A stretch of 64,000 nt of DNA from Lachnospiraceae bacterium (lineage in GTDB: Bacteria; Bacillota; Clostridia; Lachnospirales; Lachnospiraceae): the NCBI GenBank assembly GCA_017431515.1, contig JAFRKV010000023.1:1-64000 (forward strand), written 5' to 3'. Positions 1 through 7,763 of this stretch are shown here, one piece after another (the stretch's first letter is position 1; each line of letters starts with the position of its first letter). The translations under genes were made by a program, and so were the position numbers. Below the pieces are notes generated by a model. It was not told where the DNA came from. It worked only from the letters and a program-made list of their open reading frames with translations, and made no database searches.

Positions 1-1
1 A

Positions 2-556
2 ATTGATAATATTATAAAAAAACTGGATATAGTCAAGACGGAAGAAGCAGTAAAAAAAATAAAAAAAGCCGGAATTGGAGAATTAACAGAGTATGGACGA
101 GTTGTACATGCAGAGATGGAGGCATTGCTGATGTGTGCTAGAAATAATAACTCTACAAGAGGCTGCTCGATGTATGTCACAACTTTTCCTTGTCATAACT
201 GTGCAAAGCACATTATTGCTGCAGGCATAGAGAGGGTATATTATATAGAGCCCTATCCCAAAAGCAAAGCTCTTGATTTTTATAAAATTGAGATAGGAAC
301 AAAAAACGAAGAAAAGAGACTGTTGTTTTCTGCATTTAGCGGGGTTGGACCACATCGTTTTATGGATTTGTTCTCTATGAGCTCTATTCTGTGGTATAAG
401 AGAACGAGAAAAGGACAAGATGGAAGGAAATTGAATTGGAGTAGAGAACAGGCAAAAATACGGAATCCAATGCCATTGCTTACATATATTGAAATAGAGA
501 GAAAAGCATACAAAGAGTATTTTGATAGATTAAAAAGAGTAAAAGGAGAATTGTGA
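2..556 (+). CDS. Anti-phage dCTP deaminase-like protein, C-terminal part (5' partial)
   Basis: The reading frame is open from base 2 to the stop at 554-556 and gives 184 visible residues, so the gene starts left of the window. It has the zinc-binding signature of the cytidine/deoxycytidylate deaminase fold: HAE at visible residues 36-38 (zinc His and catalytic Glu) and PCHNC at 63-67 (the two zinc cysteines), followed by the IERVYYIEPYPKSKA block. That combination is typical of the C-terminal domain of anti-phage dCTP/dCMP deaminases (AvcD/DCD type), which deplete deoxycytidine nucleotides during infection and carry an N-terminal P-loop domain. The N-terminal domain would lie outside the window and cannot be confirmed. 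Neighbours support defence: a complete Wadjet operon follows. A plain dCMP deaminase is the main alternative. The gene is clearly more AT-rich than the bulk of the window. Confidence 0.75.
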   Translation: MDNIIKKLDIVKTEEAVKKIKKAGIGELTEYGRVVHAEMEALLMCARNNNSTRGCSMYVTTFPCHNCAKHIIAAGIERVYYIEPYPKSKALDFYKIEIGTKNEEKRLLFSAFSGVGPHRFMDLFSMSSILWYKRTRKGQDGRKLNWSREQAKIRNPMPLLTYIEIERKAYKEYFDRLKRVKGEL

Positions 557-559
557 AAA

Positions 560-730
560 ATGGAAAAAAAGAATGAAGAACAGATTGGTACAAAAATAGA
601 GATGGATAAGGAAACGTATATAGAAGTTTGTAAAGAGATTGATACTTGGCCGAACTGGAAGAGAGCGGCTTATGAAGATTATTTCTCGGCTAATGCATAC
701 TCTGAAAGAGAGGCAACAGTTATTTGTTGA
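560..730 (+). CDS. Small 56-residue protein coupled to the deaminase gene
   Basis: ATG at 560 follows the deaminase stop by three bases, with a good ribosome binding site (AAAAGGAG, 541-548) inside the end of the upstream gene. The product is 56 residues, charged at the start (MEKKNEEQIG) and aromatic-rich in the middle (TWPNWKRAAYEDYF), with no signal peptide or membrane segment. I do not recognise the family. The tight spacing implies translation coupled to the deaminase, so it may modulate that enzyme or be a co-transferred accessory. It is AT-rich like the deaminase. It could be a chance ORF, but the RBS and spacing argue against that. Confidence 0.5.
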   Translation: MEKKNEEQIGTKIEMDKETYIEVCKEIDTWPNWKRAAYEDYFSANAYSEREATVIC

Positions 731-802
731 AAAATATGTAGTCAGAGAATAAATCTGACAAATAACCACGAAGCTGTAATAATTTTTATACTTTATTTGG
801 TG

Positions 803-916
803 GATTCACCAGAAGACTATGGAAAGACCTATATGATGGAATTTGAGGATGCGGCGTGAGAGTACAAGCATAGGAAGAAGGCGAATGAGGGACTATGTTT
901 AGCAGCCACTAAGTAA
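803..916 (+). pseudogene. Possible decayed coding remnant
   Basis: Between the small ORF and the Wadjet operon one frame reads protein-like (DSPEDYGKTYMMEFEDAA, stop at 857-859, then EYKHRKKANEGLCLAATK, stop at 914-916). There is no start codon with an RBS and an internal stop interrupts it. It looks like the tail of a lost gene, as often found at the edge of transferred defence genes. The family is not recognised and the call is tentative. Confidence 0.25.
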
Positions 917-949
917 AAAAGGCGCTTTCCGATGAGATCTATCTCGGAA
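915..949 (-). terminator. Weak candidate terminator of the Wadjet operon
   Basis: On the minus strand TTCCGA (949-944) can pair with TCGGAA (933-928) around an 11-base loop spanning the jetD stop codon, followed after seven bases by six U residues (920-915). The stem is short and the U-tract is displaced, so this is only a candidate. Confidence 0.3.
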
Positions 950-2165
950 TTGCTGTTTTTGATACCACCGCCTCCTGCTCCAATTTTCTTCCAATCTTCA
1001 GCATTTCTTGCAGAGTATCCGCATAAAACCCGGAAGCGATCAGGTTTTTGGCCTTTCTGCGGTCATTTTCTTCCAGCGGCTTCGTATCGTGATGGTATTG
1101 TTCAAGTAGTTCCTTTTCCATGTGATAAGGCAAAAAATCGAGACCACTTTTTGTACGCAGGTTTTTCAGGATCAGAAAACCATCCGGATCCAGATCACCG
1201 AAATGGAACCATTGCTTTTGATCTGCCATGGCGATTTTTTTCAAAAACGTTGTCTTGAGAATGCTGTGATAGCCCGCCAGATAAATGCAGAAGAAATCTT
1301 TTTCCGCGAATCGATGAAACGCCGTCATGTTTTCGATCGTCAGAATCCTTTTACTTTCCGTTTCGATACGGAGAATCGCGGCAATATACGAAGAGGAAAA
1401 GGCGAGTGGCAATCCTTCCGGCAGCTCCATCTTATTTCCATCCCGAAAAACAATCTTTGCGCGCCCTTTCACATAGACATAGCCGGGGTTTGTATAGATC
1501 TGATGGGCCTCCAAGATCAGCATCTGCCGCAGGCGATCCTCATTTTCGTCCTCCGGTAAGTCCGCATAGGTTCCGTACTTTCGCAGGATTTCACACACTG
1601 TTTTCCGGTAGGACTGTTCAAACAGCTTTGTGTCATGGAGCACTTCCAGGGAAAGCTCCCGCTCAAACAATTCCTCTCTGTTATCGAGAATCCGCGCCAT
1701 CAGGGAAAGATAGTTTTCGGCTCGATCTTTCCGGTATTTTGTGCGCCGACCGTTGGAAAGCAGTTCCAACTGGTCACGGCAGAAGGCTCCCAGCGCATCA
1801 TCCCGCTCCGCAAACGCTTCATACATCTGCTTTTCTGCCTGGTCGGTTTCTTTGCGCTCGCTGCGGTTTAACAGTGCATAATACGTCGGAATATTTTCCA
1901 CGACGGCAAAAAAAGCCTGTAACTCCCCCGTCTTTTTCCTCTGGATCAAAATCAGGCCTTCCTGTTCCAGGATCGAGACTTCGCGTTCAAATTCCTCGAT
2001 CTCTGCAATATCCGTAAAATTATCTGTATATGCAGGCCAGACTTCGCCCGGTTTTACGCGAAATGTCTGATTTCGCATGTTTTCACCACGATAGGTTTTG
2101 CTGGACTCATAACGATCCAGCAAAAGAGCCAGGATTCTTTTTTGATTCTTCGTGAGTTTATCCAT
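939..2165 (-). CDS. jetD: Wadjet anti-plasmid system protein JetD (DUF3322/DUF2220, TOPRIM nuclease)
   Basis: A 408-residue protein. Its C-terminal half has the TOPRIM-type DUF2220 signature: an acidic residue in LTIENMTAFH and the metal-binding GDLDPDG at residues 323-329. In Wadjet, JetD is the endonuclease subunit that cleaves closed circular DNA after the JetABC SMC motor has extruded it. The N-terminal half is mostly helical, as expected for the DUF3322-type arm. The ATG (2165-2163) overlaps the jetC stop by eight bases (ATGGATAA), so translation is coupled. It is the last gene of the operon. Identification is strong because all three partners lie upstream in order. Confidence 0.92.
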   Translation of the reverse strand: MDKLTKNQKRILALLLDRYESSKTYRGENMRNQTFRVKPGEVWPAYTDNFTDIAEIEEFEREVSILEQEGLILIQRKKTGELQAFFAVVENIPTYYALLNRSERKETDQAEKQMYEAFAERDDALGAFCRDQLELLSNGRRTKYRKDRAENYLSLMARILDNREELFERELSLEVLHDTKLFEQSYRKTVCEILRKYGTYADLPEDENEDRLRQMLILEAHQIYTNPGYVYVKGRAKIVFRDGNKMELPEGLPLAFSSSYIAAILRIETESKRILTIENMTAFHRFAEKDFFCIYLAGYHSILKTTFLKKIAMADQKQWFHFGDLDPDGFLILKNLRTKSGLDFLPYHMEKELLEQYHHDTKPLEENDRRKAKNLIASGFYADTLQEMLKIGRKLEQEAVVSKTAIPR

Positions 2166-5100
2166 TTTGGGGAACCGTCGATCCTTCTATCATTTTGGTG
2201 TATCTTCCGGAAGAAGCCAGACTGATGGTGTTGTCAATCGCTGCACCGATGCTTGCAATTTTTTCCGGGGGAGCCGCATACATGACCTGGAAATGATTAT
2301 CCTCCAAATAGCCAACCATCTGCTCGATCCGTTCTCTGGAAAGCGCCGCAAAAGCCTCATCAATAAACGCGAGCCGTGCGCATTCCGTATTTCTCGGATA
2401 ACACTGCATCAGGCTTGCTGCCAGGATGATGAAATACGGCGTCTGTTTTTCTCCGTTGCTTGCTGAACCCTGTTTTTTGGACAGATCCGATTCCACCTCG
2501 TTCCCGCCGCGTTTGGTGCGGATGCGCATATCATATTTGAAATACTTGCGATAATCGGTAAATTCACTCTCGTCCTGTTCCGCAAGAATCTTATCCATAA
2601 AGCTTTTGATATCATGAGCCAGTTCTTCATCCGCACCATTCATACTCTGGAGCATATTGACCGACCCGAAGTCGTTTAGCTTCCTGCAGATGCGAAAGAA
2701 TTCGCTGCGATCCTCGCGATCATCCATCATAAAGGAATAGGTATCGCTCCCGAAAGGAAGACGTCGCAGTTCTTCGTTAATGGCATCCACTTCTTTTTTT
2801 GCGTTGATGATGCTTTCATTCATCTCGGCGACAAAATCTGTCATGAAGCTGCTTTCCATCTCCCGCGCACAACTCTCCAATTTATTGGCAGCCTCCTCGA
2901 TGCGGACATTGGCAATGCTGTTTCTTTCCTCGTGGAAGAAGGGAATAAAAGAGACACCCCTTTTTTCCAGATTCATTCCCGCTGCACGTAGATAATCGAG
3001 CTGGGCATTCTCCATTTCTTCCTTTGCGCGGTCGCACTCTGTCCGCAAACGTTCCACCGTGTTCCTTTTGATCACAAGGATTTCTTCGGAACGCTGCCGC
3101 ATCTTTTCATAATCTGCCTTCATTTCCCGTTCCAGATCCGGATGTTCCATCAGAAACTCCTGATATTGGTTTTCCCGGACCAGGATCTCACCGGCGTTTC
3201 TCTTTTTATGTTCTTCTTCATCTTCCAGCGCTTTTTTGAGGTGCCCTTTCTTCTCATTCAGCTGATTTCCTTGTTCTGTCAGGTTATCCAGCTGCTTTTG
3301 AATACGGTTGACTTCCTCCAGAATCTGCAAAAAGCCGGGATCACTGGCAATGTTTTCCCGTTGCTTTTCTGTTTCCTGATATTCCTTTTCGTCAGCTTGA
3401 AGCCGGAAAGGTGCCAAAAACCGGTAATCCTTGACGCGGATATCAGCTTTCTGAATGGATTCCTGCCGGAGACGGATCAGCGCAAGCCGCTTTTCATCGC
3501 TTTGCATTTCCTGTTCCAGCGCATCTTTTTCTTTTTGATATGCTTTCGTTTGCAGTTCGACTGCGTCACTGCCGAGGAACATTCTGGTCTTCCCCATATC
3601 CATCATGGACGCCGCATAGCTTTTTGCCAGCATCCCATCGCGCATCAGGCCGCCCTTCGGGTGTTCGTGCAGTTCCTCCACCGTATCGCAAAGGATGATC
3701 CCGTTCAAAAGGTAATTCGCATATCGTCTTGCCGCTGCATTCGGAATGGTCAGCGCTTCTGCCGCGGATCCCTTTGTGATCTCCGTGGACGGGATCCGAT
3801 CCGTCAGCACAAGGTTCGTGGCGTGCAGCTTCTTTTCATTGATGATGCGAAGCGCGTCGACCACATAAGCATCATCCACGATCAAATAAAAACGCTTTCT
3901 TCCAAGAAATGTTTCAATTGCCTTTCTCCAGCCGGGATCGCTGACCTCCTGCACGAGTTCCGCAAAAAAGCGTACCCTGACATTTCCGTGAAGCCGGCTC
4001 AACTCTTGATGCAAAGTCTTACGCATTTCCTCTGCCCCATGCGGGAAGGGCAGGCGCCTTTTGCCCAATGCATCAAGGCATTTGACAAGTTCTGACAGTT
4101 GTTCCTTTTGTCCCTGTTGTTTTATGCGCAGCCGGCTGCTCTCATCCAGATACTGATTCACGCACGCGGTCAGTCTTTCACTCAGGGTTCTGATCTTTTC
4201 CTGCGTTTCTTCTGCCGTATAGCTGGTTTCCCCAAGTGCATCATACACCATTTCCGCTTCAGAATCGGCCGTCCAGTCTTCCTGAAGCTGCTCTTTCAGC
4301 TCCGAAATGGTTTTGCGCAGGTTTTTCAGGTTCTCAATCTCGCTTTTTGATTTTTCCATTTGCGCCTTCAAGGTACGCAGCTCGGCGTCGATGGCATCCA
4401 GGCTCTTGCGGATATCCTGAAATCCCTCCTGAGAGCGGATGTTGTCATAATGTTCCCGCACCTCCCGTTGCTTTTCGGCGGCCTCTTTGGAAGCTTCCTC
4501 CGTAGCAGCCAGATCAAATGCCAGTTTCTTCGAGCGGCGTTCGATCTCTTCCTTCTCATTTTTCGAAAATAACAGATCCTGATACTTCAGCATCAGCGTG
4601 CGATTGAGAAACTGACGGTAACGGTTTTCATATTCCTGCGTTTTTTTCTCTACCACATCCAGTTTGTCTCTGGAAATCTTCAGATTCTCATAAATCCCGC
4701 GAAATTCCTCGAAACGTTCTTTTTGCGCGCGCAGTTCCTTCAGCGAGTTCACATTTCCCGCTTCCAGTACACAGTTCTGGATAAACTGATCAATATTATT
4801 CTCCGGATTAAAGGCCATCATTTTTACCAGCTTGCTCCGGTATGTTTCCGCATCGCAGCGCATCCCCAGTGCACGGACAATCTGTGGCTTGGCTTTGTCC
4901 CGACTCAGGAAATCCTGCATTTTCAGGAGCTTTCCCTTTACCCTCAGCTGCTTCCGCGGAAAAACATAGAGCTTATGATCTTTTTCCTCCGCCATCACCA
5001 CGTCGGAAAGGGCAGTGTCCTTCAGGATAAACCAATACGGATTGCATTTGTCCGAGGGATTGGGTGATTCGATGCATACGCCGATCACGAAGGTTTCATC

Positions 5101-5403
5101 CTCTGTCTCGGAGGAAAACTCCATAGCGATATAACTGACGACTTCCCCGGTTCTTAAGAACTGATCTTTGCCATTGCTTTTTGTGTCGCCCCGCACGTAG
5201 CCCCGCACCGTTCTGTCGCGATCCTTTGCGGCCAGATTAAACTGCGTGTTTGCGGTAAGCAAATAACTCATTGCATCCAGGATGGTGGATTTTCCCGTGC
5301 CGTTCACGCCGGTAAACAGGGTGGAGCCGCGCATCTCGGCTACCTCGTTTTGAAAGCACGCCCACTGGATCAGCGCCAGTTTTCGGGCTGTTTTACGTTG
5401 CAT
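2158..5403 (-). CDS. jetC: Wadjet SMC-like ATPase JetC (MukB/SbcC-like)
   Basis: 1081 residues from the chosen start. It has an SMC-type split ATPase: Walker A GVNGTGKST at residues 32-40, an ABC signature-like SNGEKQ at about 982-987 and Walker B with catalytic acidics in FIDEAF (D1015/E1016). Between them lie long Glu/Lys/Gln-rich heptad-type coiled coils interrupted by a hinge-like globular section around residues 470-640. JetC is the DNA-loop-extruding motor of Wadjet, which detects small circular DNA. The frame is open 21 bases further upstream to 5424, but AGGAGG lies six bases before the ATG at 5403, so that start is preferred. It overlaps jetB by 11 bases. Confidence 0.93.
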   Translation of the reverse strand: MQRKTARKLALIQWACFQNEVAEMRGSTLFTGVNGTGKSTILDAMSYLLTANTQFNLAAKDRDRTVRGYVRGDTKSNGKDQFLRTGEVVSYIAMEFSSETEDETFVIGVCIESPNPSDKCNPYWFILKDTALSDVVMAEEKDHKLYVFPRKQLRVKGKLLKMQDFLSRDKAKPQIVRALGMRCDAETYRSKLVKMMAFNPENNIDQFIQNCVLEAGNVNSLKELRAQKERFEEFRGIYENLKISRDKLDVVEKKTQEYENRYRQFLNRTLMLKYQDLLFSKNEKEEIERRSKKLAFDLAATEEASKEAAEKQREVREHYDNIRSQEGFQDIRKSLDAIDAELRTLKAQMEKSKSEIENLKNLRKTISELKEQLQEDWTADSEAEMVYDALGETSYTAEETQEKIRTLSERLTACVNQYLDESSRLRIKQQGQKEQLSELVKCLDALGKRRLPFPHGAEEMRKTLHQELSRLHGNVRVRFFAELVQEVSDPGWRKAIETFLGRKRFYLIVDDAYVVDALRIINEKKLHATNLVLTDRIPSTEITKGSAAEALTIPNAAARRYANYLLNGIILCDTVEELHEHPKGGLMRDGMLAKSYAASMMDMGKTRMFLGSDAVELQTKAYQKEKDALEQEMQSDEKRLALIRLRQESIQKADIRVKDYRFLAPFRLQADEKEYQETEKQRENIASDPGFLQILEEVNRIQKQLDNLTEQGNQLNEKKGHLKKALEDEEEHKKRNAGEILVRENQYQEFLMEHPDLEREMKADYEKMRQRSEEILVIKRNTVERLRTECDRAKEEMENAQLDYLRAAGMNLEKRGVSFIPFFHEERNSIANVRIEEAANKLESCAREMESSFMTDFVAEMNESIINAKKEVDAINEELRRLPFGSDTYSFMMDDREDRSEFFRICRKLNDFGSVNMLQSMNGADEELAHDIKSFMDKILAEQDESEFTDYRKYFKYDMRIRTKRGGNEVESDLSKKQGSASNGEKQTPYFIILAASLMQCYPRNTECARLAFIDEAFAALSRERIEQMVGYLEDNHFQVMYAAPPEKIASIGAAIDNTISLASSGRYTKMIEGSTVPQNG

Positions 5404-6046
5404 CTTCGTCCTCCTCCGCCTCATCCTCGTAGAAATCCTTACCCTTTTTCACCTTCCGCATGCGTTCATCCGATTCAGCCGCAAAGCGTTTAAATTCCTC
5501 TGTGTCAAGCGCAAACTGCAGCGATGCAAACAAACGGATCTGGCATTCCGGACTGCCCAGTTCCCCATTTACCGCAATCAACTGATAGCGAGAGAAGAGA
5601 TCCAGCGTATCCCTGAGCATCCCTTTTCCTTCCATTTCTTCTTTCACGCCATACTTTTCCATCGCCTGCCGAAGATCAAAAACCGTAATGATGATCGGCC
5701 GCGCAAGGTTCCCCTCCCGAATCTGATCCACATAGATCGTCCACAGGCAGCACAGAACAATGCTCTCATATTTTCTGAATCGATGCCGGTTCACCACGAC
5801 GCCGTCATTCCTTCCGTTTCGAAGCATCGCCACCTTGTTATCCTGATCAATGACCACCTCATAGCCCATATAACTGAAATAGTCCGTGAACATTTCCTGA
5901 TGTTTCCTGACAAAAAAATACAGCTTCCGGTATTCCTCGCTTCGATCGCAGACAAGGAAGGTTTGCTTCAGAAGAATCCGGCAAACCTTTTGGAAGGTCG
6001 TTTTTTCGCTCATGACCAGCTCGTCATATTCCGCAATAAATCCCAT
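5393..6046 (-). CDS. jetB: Wadjet protein JetB (MukE-like, DUF4194)
   Basis: 217 residues, the usual size of the winged-helix MukE-like JetB/DUF4194 subunit, which binds the kleisin JetA and the JetC heads. The sequence is helical and soluble with no membrane segment, and ends in a very acidic tail (YEDEAEEDEDA). The jetA stop TAA is followed immediately by the jetB ATG (TAAATG, no gap), with AAGGTGG inside the end of jetA as ribosome binding site. The family assignment comes from size, position between jetA and jetC, and sequence character; no catalytic motif is expected. Confidence 0.88.
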   Translation of the reverse strand: MGFIAEYDELVMSEKTTFQKVCRILLKQTFLVCDRSEEYRKLYFFVRKHQEMFTDYFSYMGYEVVIDQDNKVAMLRNGRNDGVVVNRHRFRKYESIVLCCLWTIYVDQIREGNLARPIIITVFDLRQAMEKYGVKEEMEGKGMLRDTLDLFSRYQLIAVNGELGSPECQIRLFASLQFALDTEEFKRFAAESDERMRKVKKGKDFYEDEAEEDEDAT

Positions 6047-7456
6047 TTACACCACCTTTACCACAAATCTTCTCAACAACAGGCCGTTTGTTTCCAGATA
6101 TCCGTCTTTTGCCTCAATGGAAAAACCATTCTCCGCTGCATAGGCTACCGCGGAAAGCGTTGCCAGCAGATCCGTTTTTTTGGTCATCGGCAGATCCTCT
6201 GCGTTGATTTCCCGTCGTCCGTCAAGACACTTCATCAGATACTGCTTCATCAGTTCTTTTTCATACGGGTTATATGCTTCCCTTGCAAGCTGGCTTCTGG
6301 CCACTTCCAGCAGTTCGTCTGTCAGTTCCTCTATTTCTGCTTCCGTCACCGAGCTGATCGCTTTTTCTTTGCCCGGAAATCGAATAGACTCCGTGTCGAT
6401 GAATTCATTGCGGCTAAGGGTAAACAGACCGGTGAGTTCCTCCGGCAGCAAACCACGCATGGAGAGTTCCCGATACTCCTCCGCGATCGTTTTTATAGTC
6501 CGTTCCACATAGTTTTTCTCATCAATTTCACGGTTTCGAAGAAAACGCGCCCGGCCGATTCCCACCTGCAGATAAACATTGATCTTATGTTTAATGTCCT
6601 TCATGATCTTTTCATAATCCTCAAACAGAAACCGTTTCGTTTGATGAAAAAGCTCTTCCAGATATTCTTCGGCTTCTTCCCCGCTCAGTTCTTCTTCCTC
6701 TGCGCATTCGAGGATCATGTTCGCCATCAGCTCCTCCTTGGCGCTGATCTTGTCCAGTTCATTCCGGATCACGCCCCGGTAACGATAAACATTCTGCTGT
6801 CTTGTAAGTCTGGCGTATTCTTTCACAAAACTTCCATCGAAGTATTCGATTAAATGATCCGTCAGGGATTCGAAGGTTTCTTCCAGGATCATGCGCTCGA
6901 TAATCTTGCGGATATAGGTGGATAGTTTTTTCAGGGATTTGGAAAGGGATCTGGCTGCCTGACTGATGCTTTTGATTCCGTTGATATACGGATGCTCCTT
7001 CCATGGCTCCTGATTCATAAGGGTATTGTAAATTTGAATAATGTAAGCAGAGTATTCTTCCTTTTCCGGCTTTTGCACAGACAGCAAAAATTCCGCCAAT
7101 GCAAGGCCGTTTTCCGTCATATAGATGGCCTTCTCCAGCGTTGTGTCATCCGTTTCTTCCTCCAGCCATCCGATATGTTTGGATGCCATTTTTCGAATGA
7201 TCGCGTTGGCCAGATCCGAATAATTCTTCTCTGTCTCCTCATCCAGTACCAGAGATACCTGTTTGTCATACAAAAAAGAAGAGAGAATTTCCCGAATCTG
7301 TCGTCGATCCACCCGGTATGAAATCTCTCGTTCAAATTGATCATATATGAGAAGCAGACATTCAGAATAAATCTCCTGATTGCTTCCGCCAGCCAGAAGA
7401 TTAAAAAACCCTGACGGCAATGTTTGAAATACTGTGTAAGGATTCTCCCGCTTCAT
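6047..7456 (-). CDS. jetA: Wadjet protein JetA (kleisin/MukF-like)
   Basis: 469 residues, first gene of the minus-strand Wadjet operon. It starts with a stretch typical of JetA proteins (TVFQTLPSGFFNLL) and continues as an entirely helical, acidic, soluble protein. JetA is the kleisin that bridges the two JetC heads and recruits JetB. It resembles the JetA family formerly listed as DUF5716 more than the DUF3375 version, which would place this system outside the best-studied type I, but I cannot assign a subtype without a profile search. The upstream ribosome binding site is poor and the possible promoter lies very close to the ATG. Confidence 0.88.
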   Translation of the reverse strand: MKRENPYTVFQTLPSGFFNLLAGGSNQEIYSECLLLIYDQFEREISYRVDRRQIREILSSFLYDKQVSLVLDEETEKNYSDLANAIIRKMASKHIGWLEEETDDTTLEKAIYMTENGLALAEFLLSVQKPEKEEYSAYIIQIYNTLMNQEPWKEHPYINGIKSISQAARSLSKSLKKLSTYIRKIIERMILEETFESLTDHLIEYFDGSFVKEYARLTRQQNVYRYRGVIRNELDKISAKEELMANMILECAEEEELSGEEAEEYLEELFHQTKRFLFEDYEKIMKDIKHKINVYLQVGIGRARFLRNREIDEKNYVERTIKTIAEEYRELSMRGLLPEELTGLFTLSRNEFIDTESIRFPGKEKAISSVTEAEIEELTDELLEVARSQLAREAYNPYEKELMKQYLMKCLDGRREINAEDLPMTKKTDLLATLSAVAYAAENGFSIEAKDGYLETNGLLLRRFVVKVV

Positions 7457-7470
7457 TTTTCACTGTTTCT

Positions 7471-7500
7471 ATGGTACGATGTTAATGGTGTTAGGGTCAA
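7471..7500 (-). promoter_or_regulatory. Candidate promoter of the Wadjet operon
   Basis: Minus strand TTGACC (7500-7495), 18 bases, TACCAT (7476-7471). The predicted transcript would start around 7464, leaving a leader of under ten bases before the jetA ATG, which agrees with the lack of a clear ribosome binding site. The -10 box is weak. Confidence 0.35.
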
Positions 7501-7663
7501 AAGTCACATGTCTTCTTTTCCATACGCCGCAAACGGCAAGTGTATGCGGCTGCATGGAACAGGCACATTATAGCATAGTACGATTCATTTGGGAAACAGG
7601 GGCTTTCAGGATGTAAAAAAAAGGGTTCATATGTCCGGATACACGAAATAGATGCATAAATAA

Positions 7664-7715
7664 TGTTTACAAACACTAAAAACAGATATAAAATAGTGTA
7701 TGTAAATACTAAAAA
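7664..7715 (+). repeat. Tandem 19-bp operator-like repeat around the ATPase promoter
   Basis: Copy 1 (7664-7682) and copy 2 (7697-7715) match at 15 of 19 positions, consensus TGTWTRYAAAYACTAAAAA. They are spaced 33 bases centre to centre, about three helical turns. Each copy contains an imperfect dyad (GTTTACAAAC; GTATGTAAATAC). Copy 1 overlaps the -35 box and copy 2 lies at and just after the expected start of transcription, the usual geometry of a repressor operator pair. Confidence 0.5.
7666..7694 (+). promoter_or_regulatory. Promoter of the AAA ATPase gene
   Basis: TTTACA (7666-7671), 17 bases, TAAAAT (7689-7694), within strongly AT-rich DNA. The expected start is near 7701, leaving a ~60-base leader before the ATG at 7764. 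Confidence 0.5.
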
Positions 7716-7763
7716 ACGAACGAGAGCGATTCGTTTCCTAATTGCTGCAGATGGAGATACCAG

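Larger units (their letters stand above)
7457..7763 (+). other. Divergent intergenic region between jetA and the AAA ATPase gene
   Basis: 307 bases without a gene. It holds a candidate jetA promoter on the minus strand (7471-7500), a GC-rich imperfect dyad (GCCGCA/TGCGGC around 7526-7550), and a very AT-rich right half with two operator-like repeats around a promoter for the rightward ATPase gene. No protein-coding frame is convincing. Confidence 0.6.

Noticed and set aside
7498-7512. A 15-base string shared (reverse complement) with 17653-17667, both in intergenic DNA near promoters
   Set aside because: In 64 kb a few 15-base matches are expected by chance on both strands, and flanking bases do not continue the match.
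7526-7550. GC-rich dyad in the jetA upstream region as a terminator
   Set aside because: Only six paired bases with a long loop and no U-tract on either strand.
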